Assembly (NCBI GenBank): GCA_963170055.1 | Contig: CAUJGJ010000313.1 | Location: 2,349,201 to 2,413,200, forward strand | Length of the DNA: 64,000 nucleotides | DNA from: Halisarca cf. caerulea | Lineage: Eukaryota > Porifera > Demospongiae > Chondrillida > Halisarcidae | Direction: 5' to 3' | Shown: positions 12,110 through 21,215 of the stretch, in pieces | Layout: every line of letters starts with the position of its first letter | How positions within the stretch are numbered: the stretch's first letter is position 1 | The notes under the pieces: generated by a model | The model's database searches: none | Told to the model about the DNA's origin: nothing | What the model saw: only the letters and a program-made list of their open reading frames with translations | Made by a program: the position numbers and the translations under genes

Positions 12110-12846
12110 AAGGGTGGAGATAGAGCCACCCCATCCAACTACCGTCCCATCTCTCTGCTACCAAGTAAGATTATTGAGAAGCATGTCTGACATCAGCTAT
12201 GTAGCCACCTTGAGGTGGACAATCTACTGTATCCTTTTCAATCTAGTTTCCAGTCATCGCATTGCACCCAGACACTGCTTCTCCACTGCCTTGACAAGTG
12301 GTACAAGGTGCTTGACGCCAAGAAGCATTTAGGAGTAGTCTTCCTGGACATTTCCAAGGCTTTTGATACTGTCAACCACAATCTTCTCCTTTCAAGGCTT
12401 ACTAATCTTGGCCTTCCTCTTTCTGCTATCTCCTGGTTCCGACCTTATCTCTCCAGTTGATACCATGTTACTCATGTTGCTAATTCTTTCTCTGCTCCTG
12501 GTTTCCTTCTGCTGGTGTCCCTCAAGGTTCTGTGCGTGGTCCTTCCCTGTATTCAGCTTTTATCAATGACCTTACCTCAGTTATTCCTTCAGGCTCCACT
12601 GTTCTTTTTGCTGATGACACGACAACTTACATAGTCATTGACAACATCGCCACCCTTCAGTCTCCCCTCCAATTTTGTCTCAATCTGTCCAACACAGGGC
12701 TACAAAAGAATGGACTTACACTCAACACTTCTAAAACTAAGAGTATGCTGATTCACTCTAGCAGACGTGCCACAGAGGGTAGCATTCGGTTAAGTGTTGA
12801 CAGAAATGTTGTTGAGCAGTCCATTGCATCAAGTTCCTTGGTGTGA
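12110..12846 (+). pseudogene. LINE reverse transcriptase, frameshifted
   Basis: Blocks found in order: PSNYRPISLLPSKIIEKH, SSFQSSHCTQTLLLHCLD, HLGVVFLDISKAFDTVNH (motif A with catalytic D), a frame change near 12460, PSLYSAFINDLTSVIPSGS, VLFADDTTTYIV (motif C, FADD at 12607-12618), and LQKNGLTLNTSKTKSMLI (thumb region). Motif order and spacing are as in CR1-like RTs. Two or more frameshifts are present, so the protein is broken. Confidence 0.9.
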
Positions 12847-13100
12847 TGATTAGCAATTAACTGGTTCTTTTCCTAAAATATTACATTCTTGCCTCCTTTG
12901 ATTATTGTGACATTGTTTGGTCTGGCTACACAAAAAAGCAATCCCTTTGTCTGGAAACTCTTCTTAACTTCGGTTGCTGCATAATTTTCCATAAAAATAG
13001 GAATTTCTCTGCTTTTGCTGCTCATAAGGAACTTGGTCTGTCTACACTTGCTTCCAGGAGAAAGCTTCATTTGGCTCAATTGATGTTAATTGACTTTCTT

Positions 13101-14390
13101 CTCATTCTCGCTCTCCTGCCTATTTCACCTAACTCTTCTCCTTTTCCACCTCCCATCATTTAACTCATGCTTTAGGCTGCGTTTACATGACAACGATTGT
13201 TTGTGAAACCGATTTCTGCAGTGGCAAAATCATATCCGGATATTGTCACAAAAAATGAAATGGCTGATGACAAAGGTTTAGTCTTCTGCTATGATCTACA
13301 GTAAATAGACACAACGCTGGTGATGATAGATCACAATAACCATCCCATACGATGTGTATAATTTATTTCAAGAGGTACAGGTGTATAACTTGCAAAGAAC
13401 TTCAGCTAGTCACCTCTATGTCTGCTAAGTGTGAGAAGTTTTCCTCAGTGGACGGATCGACGATGCCGAGCTTCTCCTCAACATAGTGTTTGATCATAAC
13501 GTTATGACCGAGAAAATGTCAGAGTACCTTGACTGAGGATTAATTAGAAACAATTAAGTATGACGAAATTAGAGACCACATCGCCAAACACGTGGCCAAA
13601 ATTGCTGATAAATATCAGCATATGAAAGGCTAGAAGACTTCCCTCATCGTCCAGACAAGATAACAAAGGCAGTAATCACTCCCAAATATTGCCATTGCAT
13701 GCAAGCAGTCTGGGTAAGAAATCGGGCAAGGGAGAGTAGTAATGCTCTTAGTCTAGTTTGATTTAACCATCTTTGGCGTATCAAGTGCCTTCTGAGGGTC
13801 GAAAACAAGGCAAAGTACATTAGTCTTTGCCTCTTACACAGAAAGTAGGCACTCTGGAGCACTATAGATTTGTAGGCAAGCGAATAGACGCTAATCAAAG
13901 TCGACAAGAGAGCCAAAAAGGCAGTGATTAATACGACAATCCAGCTTCTTCTACCGTGGACAAACAATGAAACAGCTGTTTACACGATGATGAAACACTC
14001 CCAGATACAAACCTTTCCGCTTTCTTTTGCGGATACGAATATTTGCGGATACAGGAAACAATTTTCACCATTGTTGTTTAAATGAAAGATAAATTTGTGT
14101 GTTTGCTGCTCATTTCATTGGTGAAGAGTTCTTTGAAGTGTTATTGTAATTTTGTCAATAACTACAATTTCCAAGTGATGTGAGTTTCCAGGGTCATAGG
14201 TGGCCCACGTAATTTATACATTCAAATTTCTTGTTAGTTTGTGTCTGGACTTTTTGGCTATGTGTATATAGCTGGAGAAAAGAAACATACAAAGAAGAAA
14301 GACAGAAATAAACGAATATCATGGCAATGGCAGAAGACTGAACAGAGTAACAATCATTCCATGGTCAAGTAGCTGGGCACTTGTTTTTGT
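13101..14390. other. intronic sequence without recognised gene
   Basis: A segment starting GGCTGCGTTTACATGACAAC (about 13174) and one around 13980-14060 (TTTACACGATGATGAAACAC, TTTTGCGGATACGAATAT) look like parts of a DNA transposon. I could not pair the two ends or define target duplications. A 107-codon open frame on - (13644-13967) has no features I recognise. Confidence 0.35.
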
Positions 14391-14397
14391 TTGGGAT

Positions 14398-14733
14398 ATG
14401 ACTTGTCATGGCACCTTTGCCCCTTTGAATATCCCTCTATCCTGTTTTTCTGCTGGTCCTGTTACTGATGAGTTAGCCAAGATCAAGCGTAAGATATATG
14501 CTGAATTGATGCAGTCTCATCACTTCATTCCATTGGCCATGGAGACCATGGGTGTCTTTGAGGAAGAAACCCTTTCATTCCTTATTGTTCAACATCTACA
14601 AATACAACGTGGTGATTCACATGCTTTTCCAAAGCTTTGTCTGTGGATTAGTGTATGTATCCAGAGACTCAACTCAGTATCTATTTTGGTCACTATTATA
14701 TTGTATGACATTGTAGGGTTGACACAGAAATAA
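14398..14733 (+). pseudogene. retroelement-derived C-terminal block
   Basis: The open frame contains KRKIYAELMQSHHFIPLAME, TMGVFEEETLSFL and CIQRLNSVSILVT. This combination (a KYAEL segment, H-x-F-x-P-x-A-x-ETMG, then a 'QR-x-N-x-x-S-x-LGT' end) is a recurrent block near the 3' end of retroelement open reading frames in cnidarian and sponge genomes, as I remember it. No reverse transcriptase lies immediately upstream, so it is an isolated remnant in the VPS50 intron. A host-gene origin cannot be excluded. Confidence 0.45.
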
Positions 14734-15055
14734 CATGGCTACCCATACATTGGGCCTGACCTTGTTTTCCCTAAAAACTCAGTTAGTTTTGGAGTTTCAT
14801 TAACTACTTCTTAGGCTTTTCCCACAGTGTTTTGATAGATATAAGTATAAAAGAGCCTTTTAGATGCCATTTATGTGCTACATTTTAAATAATTTACATA
14901 GTGAGAATAGTCACCTTGGATTATAGCTTCAATCTTCTTCTTCTCCTTATAAAAAAACATATAAAAACATTTAAAAGGGAAAGATGCTGGGATGAAAAAT
15001 TGTTAATTGTTGAAAAGCAATCAAAACAAGGTAGGGTTGTTTGATAAACAGGGCT

Positions 15056-15132
15056 GGACTGGGTACAGTGTGCAAATTCCTGCATCTCTCGTTATAGCTG
15101 TGGGATGTAGGAATTTGCACACTGCCCAGTCC
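15056..15132. repeat. short hairpin in VPS50 intron
   Basis: Arms of about 29-31 bp (15056-15086 and 15104-15132) contain GTGCAAATTCCTGCATC and its inverse, separated by 17 bp. It may be the end of a small foldback element. No terminal duplication was identified. Confidence 0.8.
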
Positions 15133-15441
15133 AACCAAGCTCTGTCTATCCCTATGCTCATTTAGCCCCATGTATGACTAGTCCTATGCCCACCTATCCC
15201 TATGCCTGTCCAGCTCTGTGCAATAAAGCTGACCTTGTTCCAATGATTTTTGATGATTAAATTTTTCACCCCTACATCATTTTCCATTTTCAATGTTTTT
15301 TATATGGGTATGTATATGTTTTAGTTTTCTCTCGATAAACCTGGATTCACAATAGTAAAGTTGCAAAGTAATAACCATGTTCCTAGATGAAGTGCTTTTG
15401 TATAGTATTATGGTATACATGAATTACTTACAAATATGTAG

Positions 15442-15564
15442 GAATACACTCCAAAGCAAAAGGCTGCTTTGCTTAGCAGTGGAATGGGATCACACATTGG
15501 AAAACGTGCCAAACAAAGAATCAAAAATTTGTTAACTTCTGAGGATGTAAACACCAAAAGATAA
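15442..15564 (+). CDS. VPS50 (syndetin) last coding exon
   Basis: It follows acceptor ATATGTAG. The 40 codons contain EYTPKQKAALLSSGMGSHIG and KRAKQRIKNLLTSEDVNTKR, then TAA at 15562-15564. The pattern EY-x-x-KQ ... GSHI-x-K-x-A-(K/R)-Q and the short basic tail match the extreme C terminus of animal syndetin, and the protein ends where the family ends. No canonical AATAAA was seen close downstream, so the 3' end of the transcript is not defined. Confidence 0.94.
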   Translation, partial: EYTPKQKAALLSSGMGSHIGKRAKQRIKNLLTSEDVNTKR

Positions 15565-15846
15565 CTTTCAGTAAGTTTGCAGATTTTCCTCTGTTGAAAT
15601 AAGACATTATAAAGTATATGTAATTGCTGTTCCTTTTTTGATATGATTTAAATGTTTATAATTACTTATATGCCTATTATTATATAAATGCCCAACATTA
15701 TACATAATTTTTTGTAAGCATATTATTATGCAGTGCCACATCTATTATTAAGATTACTTATATAATTCTGTCGTAGTGCTTGCAACAGTAATATAGACAT
15801 GTGATTCTTGCATGATAATTTGTAACATAATTTGCGCAGGTAGGTC
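15565..15846. other. VPS50 3' flank, AT-rich, no gene
   Basis: This region would hold the VPS50 3' untranslated sequence and downstream spacer. It has runs such as TTATTATATAAATG. I see no second gene. Confidence 0.4.
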
Positions 15847-15985
15847 TTAGTCCAGCCAGCTGCATGGACACGTACACATTCGTACATAAGGGCTGACAGC
15901 GCGGAGAAGGGAATGCATGTCCCTTTCCCACCGTTGACACTTATGTATATGAACGTGCATGCATGGGTCCAGCTGTCTGGACTAA
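15847..15985. repeat. inverted repeat with TTAGTCCAG ends
   Basis: The left end TTAGTCCAGCCAGCTGCATG and the right end CAGCTGTCTGGACTAA are inverted copies. ACATAAG/CTTATGT pairs lie further in. Length is 139 bp. It is probably a small foldback element. The open frames across it are not genes. Confidence 0.65.
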
Positions 15986-16042
15986 TATAGGTTATATTCT
16001 GACCATAGATAATATAAAATGTTCTATAATTATTATTATATG

Positions 16043-16195
16043 GTCTGACGTAGCCAGACCCATTATCGCTGTGCAGTGCAAGACTGCGTCCATGGTCACC
16101 CCCGGCTGGAAGGCGAAAATGCATATGGATCTGGAGACTTAGCTATTCAGCAGCCGGGAAATGTCCTTCGACTTTGAGGGACACTTTTACGAAGG
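16043..16195. repeat. foldback arm (left), interrupted by Tc1-like element
   Basis: The segment starts GTCTGACGTAGCCAGACCCA and ends with ATGTCCTTCGACTTTGAGGG then ACACTTTTACGAAGG. The reverse complement of 19596-19746 has matching outer (GTCTGACGTAACCAGACCCA) and inner (ATGTCCTTCGACTTTGAGGG) blocks. The two arms are now separated by the Tc1-like element and a RecQ fragment. Confidence 0.7.
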
Positions 16196-16300
16196 TACAG
16201 TACAAGTCAAAAGTAACTCCCGGTTTTCCGCAATTCCCCACATACCTCGGAATCTGTTAATTGCAGATTACTGCGCTGTCATCTGCGCAATACCGCAGTA

Positions 16301-16393
16301 ACATCCACGGAAAACCGTGCTAACATCCGCGGAAAACTGCGCTAACATTCGCGGAAAACTGCGCTAACAACATCCACGGAAACCTTGCTAACA
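16301..16393. repeat. subterminal tandem repeats of Tc1-like element
   Basis: Four copies of a roughly 22-bp motif follow each other, of the type ACATCCGCGGAAAACTGCGC then TA, with variants ATCCACGG and ATTCGCGG. Similar CGGAA/GCGGA motifs lie near the right end (19010-19140) and near both ends of the element at 1380-3622. Subterminal repeats in cut-and-paste transposons commonly bind the transposase or an accessory protein. Confidence 0.8.
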
Positions 16394-16600
16394 TACAGTT
16401 TGATCATTCAGAGGCTGAGAAAATCATCAACTCATGCAACACACTAATATTTATTAGACATGTTCACAAATTTAAGGAAAAGAGTCATTATAAAAAGAAT
16501 AATATTATTATTATAAGAAATCATCATATAATAATAGACAAACGTCATGATAGCATAATAAAGACAATAATAACAAATAGAGCTAGTTATTGAGAGGACG

Positions 16601-17503
16601 TCACGGCATAAGCTTTCTGCAGCCCTGTTCTATCGCTGTTCTCATTTCCTTCTCAGCGCCTGCCACGGTTTCCATTCTCTCCAGGGGGTACTTCTGGATG
16701 CAGGTACCGAATATGGCCCTCACCTTGAGCTGGTTAAGGGCTTTCTTGCCTACCATACCCCGGCAGTTACTCACGATTCTCTCAGCATCAGTAAAAACTC
16801 GAGCAGAAAGTCGGGCAGCCAGGTTCCTCAGAGTCTTACAAGACTGTAAGCATTCCAGTACCAATTCCTCGGGTAAGGCATCATTGGTTGTTGGTCTGGC
16901 AATACTAGTAACATCCTGTAGGGGGGTGGCAGTAGGCACTATAGGACGTTCAGGCTCCACCCAAGCCACTGGAGTACCGGGGATATTTCTCTGTATCTGT
17001 GTATCGTCTGACAAGGCCAGTGTTGCCGTTACCATAGTAGTACAGCTATCTAGGCGATCGCCTAGGGCAGCGATAGAATCTTCCATCTTGTCCATTCTGG
17101 CAACAAGTCGAGCGCATAGTCCGTCAACAGAATCTCTTATAGTAGAAAACCTTTCCTCTATATGAGAGAAGAGCGGACGAATATCCTCCAATGTGAGCGG
17201 TTTCTGCTCAGGTTGCGTAGCACTACTGGATGATCTAACGGGTCCAGGACTTCCGAGCTCAAAGCTGAAGTCTTCGGTAGCGGTTGGAGGCGTGGCAGAC
17301 TTCTGTTGTGGAATGTCGGGAGATAGAAATCCGCACTCCCTTGCAACGATGATGGCATCGAAAAGTTTCTTTGACTTGCCCCACACAACTTTGACTTTCT
17401 CTCCATTGCACACTTTCCCTTGCTTCACATCACTGCACTTCACCAACGGCCTCTTCCCTTTCGAACGCTCTCCAATCCACTCCACCATTACTTTGTCCGA
17501 CAT
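16601..17503 (-). CDS. BEN-domain protein carried by Tc1-like element
   Basis: This is an uninterrupted 300-codon frame from ATG (17501-17503) to TGA (16601-16603). Residues 1-55 (VMVEWIGERSKGKRPLVKCS, VVWGKSKKLFDAIIVARE) look like a small beta-rich module. Residues 65-105 are Pro/Ser/Thr-rich. Residues 105-150 are heptad-like and could form a coiled coil. Residues about 215-298 (TLRNLAARLSARVFTDAERI, GMVGKKALNQLKVRAIFGTC, EMRTAIEQGCRKL) follow the BEN pattern: helix, 'F-x-x-x-E', small G-x-x-G-K-K-x-L segment, long helix, terminal 'I-x-x-x-C-R-K-L'. BEN domains bind DNA and occur in chromatin factors and some DNA viruses. It is divergent from the transposase, inside the same TIRs. The role is unknown; I infer DNA binding or regulation. 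The domain call is by eye. Confidence 0.78.
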   Translation of the reverse strand: MSDKVMVEWIGERSKGKRPLVKCSDVKQGKVCNGEKVKVVWGKSKKLFDAIIVARECGFLSPDIPQQKSATPPTATEDFSFELGSPGPVRSSSSATQPEQKPLTLEDIRPLFSHIEERFSTIRDSVDGLCARLVARMDKMEDSIAALGDRLDSCTTMVTATLALSDDTQIQRNIPGTPVAWVEPERPIVPTATPLQDVTSIARPTTNDALPEELVLECLQSCKTLRNLAARLSARVFTDAERIVSNCRGMVGKKALNQLKVRAIFGTCIQKYPLERMETVAGAEKEMRTAIEQGCRKLMP

Positions 17504-17621
17504 TTTGAAAACCCTTGATAACTCGACATATTTAACTGCTTCACTTTATCCCAATACAATGGTTTTCACTTGGTAGTTCGACTTTATACGGTATAGGAGG
17601 GATAACAAGGTTTTTAGACGA

Positions 17622-17737
17622 TCCAATCAAATCATAGCTAGAGGGTATATCACTACACAGAGGTCCGCTTAGATTTACACCTCGGAATTCTGCAGATATC
17701 CGAGGTGATAGGCAGACTGAATCTATGATTTGATGGA
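17622..17737. promoter_or_regulatory. palindromic intergenic region between BEN gene and transposase
   Basis: Outer arms TCCAATCAAATCATAG (17622-17637) and CTATGATTTGATGGA (17723-17737) are inverted. So are inner arms CACCTCGGA (17678-17686) and TCCGAGGTG (17699-17707), with GAATTCTGCAGATATC between. A related motif, GCGGAATTTCTGCAGATTCC, lies near the right end of the element (19120-19139). The gap between the two start codons is 345 bp, so this is the natural place for a shared divergent promoter and an operator-like site. Confidence 0.6.
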
Positions 17738-17848
17738 CGAATTAGAATGGTGGTATCCCCCTAAAGAAGGTATAATTTTTAGAGCCAAACATCCATTGAT
17801 TCAGAATCAAGTTATATTCATCGATCGATCAGAGAAGAGAATTTCAAG

Positions 17849-18844
17849 ATGCCTTTGTCCACTTATCAGAGACAGAGAATTGTGACTATATTTATGGAGA
17901 ACAGAAAGCTAACGCTAAGTGAACTGGAACGAACCCTTGCTTTGGAAGGAATTGTGACGACAAGGAAAACAATAGCGGCTACTATTGCAAAGTGGAGGAC
18001 AACCGGACACACCCAGAGTCTCCCTAGAAGTGGCCGGCCTACTATGATACCTAAGTCCCATCAGCTGTTTATCGAGAAAAAGATGCAAAAGAATGATGAA
18101 CTAACAGTTGCAGACTTACTGGATCTCATGATCGCCCGCTTCGGAAGAAGACATTGCGGTTACTCTAAAAGGACACTTGCGAGAGCCAGAAAAGACCTGG
18201 GATGGACCTTCAGTACTGTACACTATTGTCAAGCCATTCGAGAAGGCAACAAAGCTAAGTGGCTCGAGTGGTGCAAGGAAAGGCTCGATGAAGGCAAAAT
18301 GTTTGATGACGTTATCTTCACAGACGAATGCACTGTGCAATTGGACTGACATAGACGAAGGTCTTATAGGAAGAAAGGCTCTGCAAGAAAGCTTAAGTGC
18401 AAGCACAAGCACCCGCAGAAGATTCATGTCTGGGCAGGGATCTCAAAGAGAGAAGCGACTCAGATAGTCATCTTCGATGGTACCCTGACAGCCGTCAGAT
18501 ATGCTGATATTTTGACCGCTTCTCTGTTGCCCTTCATTCGGGAAGTGTATCCGGCAGGACATTGTCTCTACCAGGACAATGACCCAAAGCACACTAGCCG
18601 CTATATCCGAGACTATTTTAACGCTAATAACATCAATTGGTGGAAAAGCCCAGCAGAAAGTCCGGATTTAAACCCAATAGAAATGGTTTGGGGTTCAATG
18701 AAGACTTTCTTGCGAGACAGGGTCAAACCAAAGAACTTTGAGGAATTGAAGGCAGGTATCAAGGAATACTGGGGGAGGATGACGCCAGAATTGTGTTCGC
18801 GGTACATTGACCATCTCCAGAAAGTCCTTCCTGTTGTGTTGTAA
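17849..18844 (+). pseudogene. Tc1-like DD34E transposase with one internal stop
   Basis: The 331-codon frame is open except for a TGA at 18347-18349 (codon 167), just after the first catalytic motif. Residues 1-115 form the bipartite DNA-binding region, with two helix-turn-helix segments (MPLSTYQRQRIVTIFMENRK and later) around an RSGRPTM linker (GRPR-like). The core has D159 (VIFTDECTVQ), D243 (LYQDNDPKHTSR) and E278 (PDLNPIEMVW). There are 34 residues between the last two, i.e. DD34E as in Tc1. Lengths and positions match active Tc1-like enzymes. The stop could be a recent G-to-A change in a Trp codon. Without readthrough the enzyme is truncated before D243. Confidence 0.95.
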
Positions 18845-19184
18845 GTCGGTGGCGGCCCTTCTGGACATTAGACTCTTATTAAATATATTTTATTATTACT
18901 ATTACCATTATTTTGTTTCGAGATTTCTGTACGATAATATTTGTCTTGTGAATTCTAATAATCAAAGCTTGCATTCAACTTCGTTTGTTTATCTAGTACT
19001 TTGATGCCGACCGCGGATAAATACAGCGACCACTAATTATCTGCGTTTGTACACGGAAGTGAAATTATCAGTCCGCAGATTTCCTCTCTGCTAACCGCGG
19101 TGATCATCGAAGACTTACGCGGAATTTCTGCAGATTCCCGTCACTGTGCCTGCAGAAACTGGGAGTTACTTTTGACTTGTACTG

Positions 19185-19249
19185 TAAACTATACATATAC
19201 GGACTCTAACATCGTATATTGCGCTTAATAGGAAATAACGACTGATCTG
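19185..19249. other. short spacer between Tc1-like element and RecQ fragment
   Basis: The segment begins with the TA target duplication of the Tc1-like element (19185-19186). No other feature is seen. Confidence 0.4.
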
Positions 19250-19590
19250 CACGATATGGCGACAGCTGGTTCCATGATAGACGAATCAATCCAGTATATA
19301 ATCTTCTAGCAAACTCATAACTGGATTTGATGCATTGAAGCAAGAACAACAGCAGGCGATTAAAGGCAGTCTTGGAAGGCAACGATGTATTTGTTAGACT
19401 TCCCACGGGCTTCGGCAAAAGTATAATCGTTGCTCTTCTACTGCTAGCATTTGACCATTTGTAGTAAGCAATTTGCAAGGTGTGGTACAAGTGCTGTCCT
19501 ATGTGTATTGCCGCAAATAGCTTTAATGATTGATCAGTAAAGAAGATTTCAAGAGATGGGACTGACTGTAGAGTCTGTATATTTATAGTT
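19250..19590 (+). pseudogene. RecQ-like helicase N-terminal fragment
   Basis: FDALKQEQQQAIK (Q motif) is followed, after a 1-base frame change near 19365, by AVLEGNDVFVRLPTGFGKSI with IVALLLLAFDHL. The Walker A PTGFGKS is at 19402-19422. A stop follows, then AVLCVLPQIALMID (motif Ia) and EMGLTVESVY. The order and spacing match the first ~90 residues of the RecQ helicase core. Motif II onward is missing. The fragment lies between the Tc1-like element and the right foldback arm, so it may have been captured by the foldback element. Confidence 0.82.
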
Positions 19591-19595
19591 TATAC

Positions 19596-19746
19596 CTCCG
19601 TAAAAGTATCCCTCAAAGTCGAAGGACATTCAATCCCTGCTATTGACAACCCAAACTCCCAGCCGGTATGGGCACATGGCTCCGGCCGGCTAGGAGTTTG
19701 GGTTGTGACGTCAGTCACGGCGAGCATGGGTCTGGTTACGTCAGAC
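19596..19746. repeat. foldback arm (right)
   Basis: This is the inverted partner of 16043-16195 in its outer and inner blocks (see that entry). It also contains an insertion with AACCCAAACTCCCAGCCGGT and its inverse CCGGCTAGGAGTTTGGGTT, resembling the outer arm of the foldbacks at 145 and 2812, and a TGACGTCA. Confidence 0.65.
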
Positions 19747-20262
19747 TAGGCAGGTTAAGGACTGGCTTGCAGCTGTGGGGTGCATACGGGTCCATGTACA
19801 TGTCTGGCGCAAGGTTGGACAAAGCATGCAGGCATGGTTGGCACCTACTCGTGGTAGACACCTAATCAGTACAGGTTAGTGAATGCGGTAGGCCTGGGTA
19901 TAGGGTAGGAGCATGTTATATACGCAAGGGCATGGTACGGGCTGGACAAGCCAAGCTATGTTAGTGTATGCATGGAGTAGGCACACCCACATTGGCAGCA
20001 GTGTATGCACTCTAGGTTTGGTGGAGTTTCGAGACAGTCCCAATTCACAAGTTAACCCTCACATGGCTAGACCAACGGCCATCTGCATCACTTTGATCGA
20101 GAGCAAATCCTTACTACATTAGGCCCCAGGTGCTATAGTGCTCCAAAACCAAGGCAATGCTGCCTTGGCAATGGCTCCACTCCCTGCAGATCCTAAGTGT
20201 TGACAGCACTACCGTCTCCCACACCTCCGTTGGTCTTCTTCCCTCACTCTTGCATGCCTATA
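19747..20262. other. no recognised feature
   Basis: This is GC-moderate sequence with repeated words such as GGCATG and GGTACGGGCTGG. I see no gene, element ends or conserved open frame. Confidence 0.35.
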
Positions 20263-20437
20263 CAGTGGAACCTCTTATAACAAACTCCCCTAATAGCGGA
20301 AACCTCTCTATAACAAACTGCTCTTGTGGGTCTGAATGGATTGCCATGTATATAAAACAACCTCTGAATAGTGGAAACCTCTTTATAACAAACTGTTTTT
20401 CAGTCCCCAAAGTGTCCGTTATAGAGAGGTTCCACTG
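20263..20437. mobile_element. pogo/Tigger-derived MITE
   Basis: The ends CAGTGGAACCTCTTATAACA and CCGTTATAGAGAGGTTCCACTG (last 7 at 20431-20437) are inverted, with TA on both sides (20261-20262, 20438-20439). The first 10 bp (CAGTGGAACC) equal those of the 2.6-kb pogo element at 4041, which could supply its transposase. Internal segments GAAACCTCT-TATAACAAACT recur twice. Length is 175 bp, non-coding. Confidence 0.9.
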
Positions 20438-20519
20438 TATTTTACAGGTGACTACTGCAATCAATTTTAGGGGTAACATACAACTAGGTTGTGGGGCTAC
20501 AGCATCTCTGGCAAGCACA

Positions 20520-20830
20520 AATTGATACGGACAGGCACATGTACGGCAGGCACAGGCGAGGAAGGCCAACAGCCTGGGCACGTGTAACTCAACATGGGCA
20601 GGCATATCAGGCATAATAGGAGGGACAGGCCAGCAGACTACCAGGCAAAATTTGACATGCACATGGGTAGACCTGTGAGGGGCATGACAGCGGCCCTGGT
20701 AGGCATAATTCAGCATGAGCAAGTAAAGGAGGGGCAAGTCAACAGCCTGCCGGGCATAATTTGACATGGGCCGGCATGACATGCATAGGTGGGCAGGCCA
20801 GCAGCCACGGTAGACACTAGGCGGTATGGA
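20520..20830. repeat. degenerate tandem repeat (GGCAGG/CAGCAG-rich)
   Basis: Variants of GGCAGGCCAGCAG, CAACAGCCTG and GGCATAATTTGACATG recur every 60-100 bp. It is too diverged to give a clean period. The minus-strand open frame across it is Cys/His-rich because of the repeat. Confidence 0.5.
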
Positions 20831-21215
20831 CAGGGACACCAGTCACATGCACAGGCAGAAACAAGCTTATTGTACCGTAGCTGAGCCAAGTATACCAGCC
20901 AAGGCTATAGCAGTCTTTGTGGGTACAGTACAGTATCACAGGACCTGGCCTACTGAGGTGCTGGCATATGTAGGGACCAGCCTAGGTACAGGCAACACGC
21001 AGCAAGCACTTGTGTATGTTGTCAGAGACAATCACAGAGTATGCAAAAGCAGCATGCAGCAGGTCCCACCAAACTGGAAGAGACTCAGGCAACCTCAAGG
21101 CCAGCCCCCCACCCCCATAATCTGCTGACAGAGTTTACAAGACAGGCAGAATCCACTACGTTCCCTATGGTTAGCAGCTCCCACTGCTACACAGCTACTG
21201 CAAAAAGGAGGCAAC
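20831..21215. other. no recognised feature
   Basis: I see no conserved coding signal or element ends. The 100-codon open frame at 20826-21128 has no recognisable motif. Confidence 0.3.

Larger units (their letters stand above)
10410..13100 (+). mobile_element. CR1-like non-LTR retrotransposon, decayed
   Basis: In order on + are a 2A-like motif (10588-10614), fragments of an APE-type endonuclease (10640-11110), a degenerate linker (11120-12090), reverse transcriptase blocks (12110-12846), and a C-terminal block with NRNFSAFAAHKELGLSTLASR (12987-13070). The reading frame changes several times. The presence of an APE endonuclease, RT and a terminal block suggests a nearly full-length CR1/L2-like element. 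Boundaries are approximate and no target duplication was found. Confidence 0.85.
16198..19184 (+). mobile_element. Tc1-like element with transposase and BEN-domain gene
   Basis: The left end CAGTACAAGTCAAAAGTAAC TCCC and the right end GGGAGTTACTTTTGACTTGT ACTG are near-perfect inverted repeats of about 34 bp, flanked by TA at 16196-16197 and 19185-19186. Length is 2,987 bp, about twice a simple Tc1 element. It holds two divergently transcribed genes, a BEN-domain protein on - (16601-17503) and a DD34E transposase on + (17849-18844). A palindromic intergenic region lies between them, and GCGGAA-rich repeats lie near both ends. The ends match those of the element at 1380-3622 (CAGTACATGACAAAAGTAAC). 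The near-intact state suggests recent activity. Confidence 0.93.

Noticed and set aside
13644..13967. 107-codon minus-strand frame that might be a Harbinger-type transposase start
   Set aside because: No helix-turn-helix or DDE motif, and no paired element ends were found around it.
15726..16124. 132-codon minus-strand open frame downstream of VPS50
   Set aside because: It spans an inverted repeat and the foldback arm and has no recognisable domain.
17684..17700. GAATTCTGCAGATATC resembles a plasmid multiple cloning site
   Set aside because: It lies at the centre of a natural palindrome, a similar motif occurs near the element's right end, and no other vector sequence flanks it. Contamination is unlikely.
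20258..20839. 193-codon Cys-rich minus-strand frame
   Set aside because: It runs through a MITE and a degenerate repeat; the composition reflects the repeat words.
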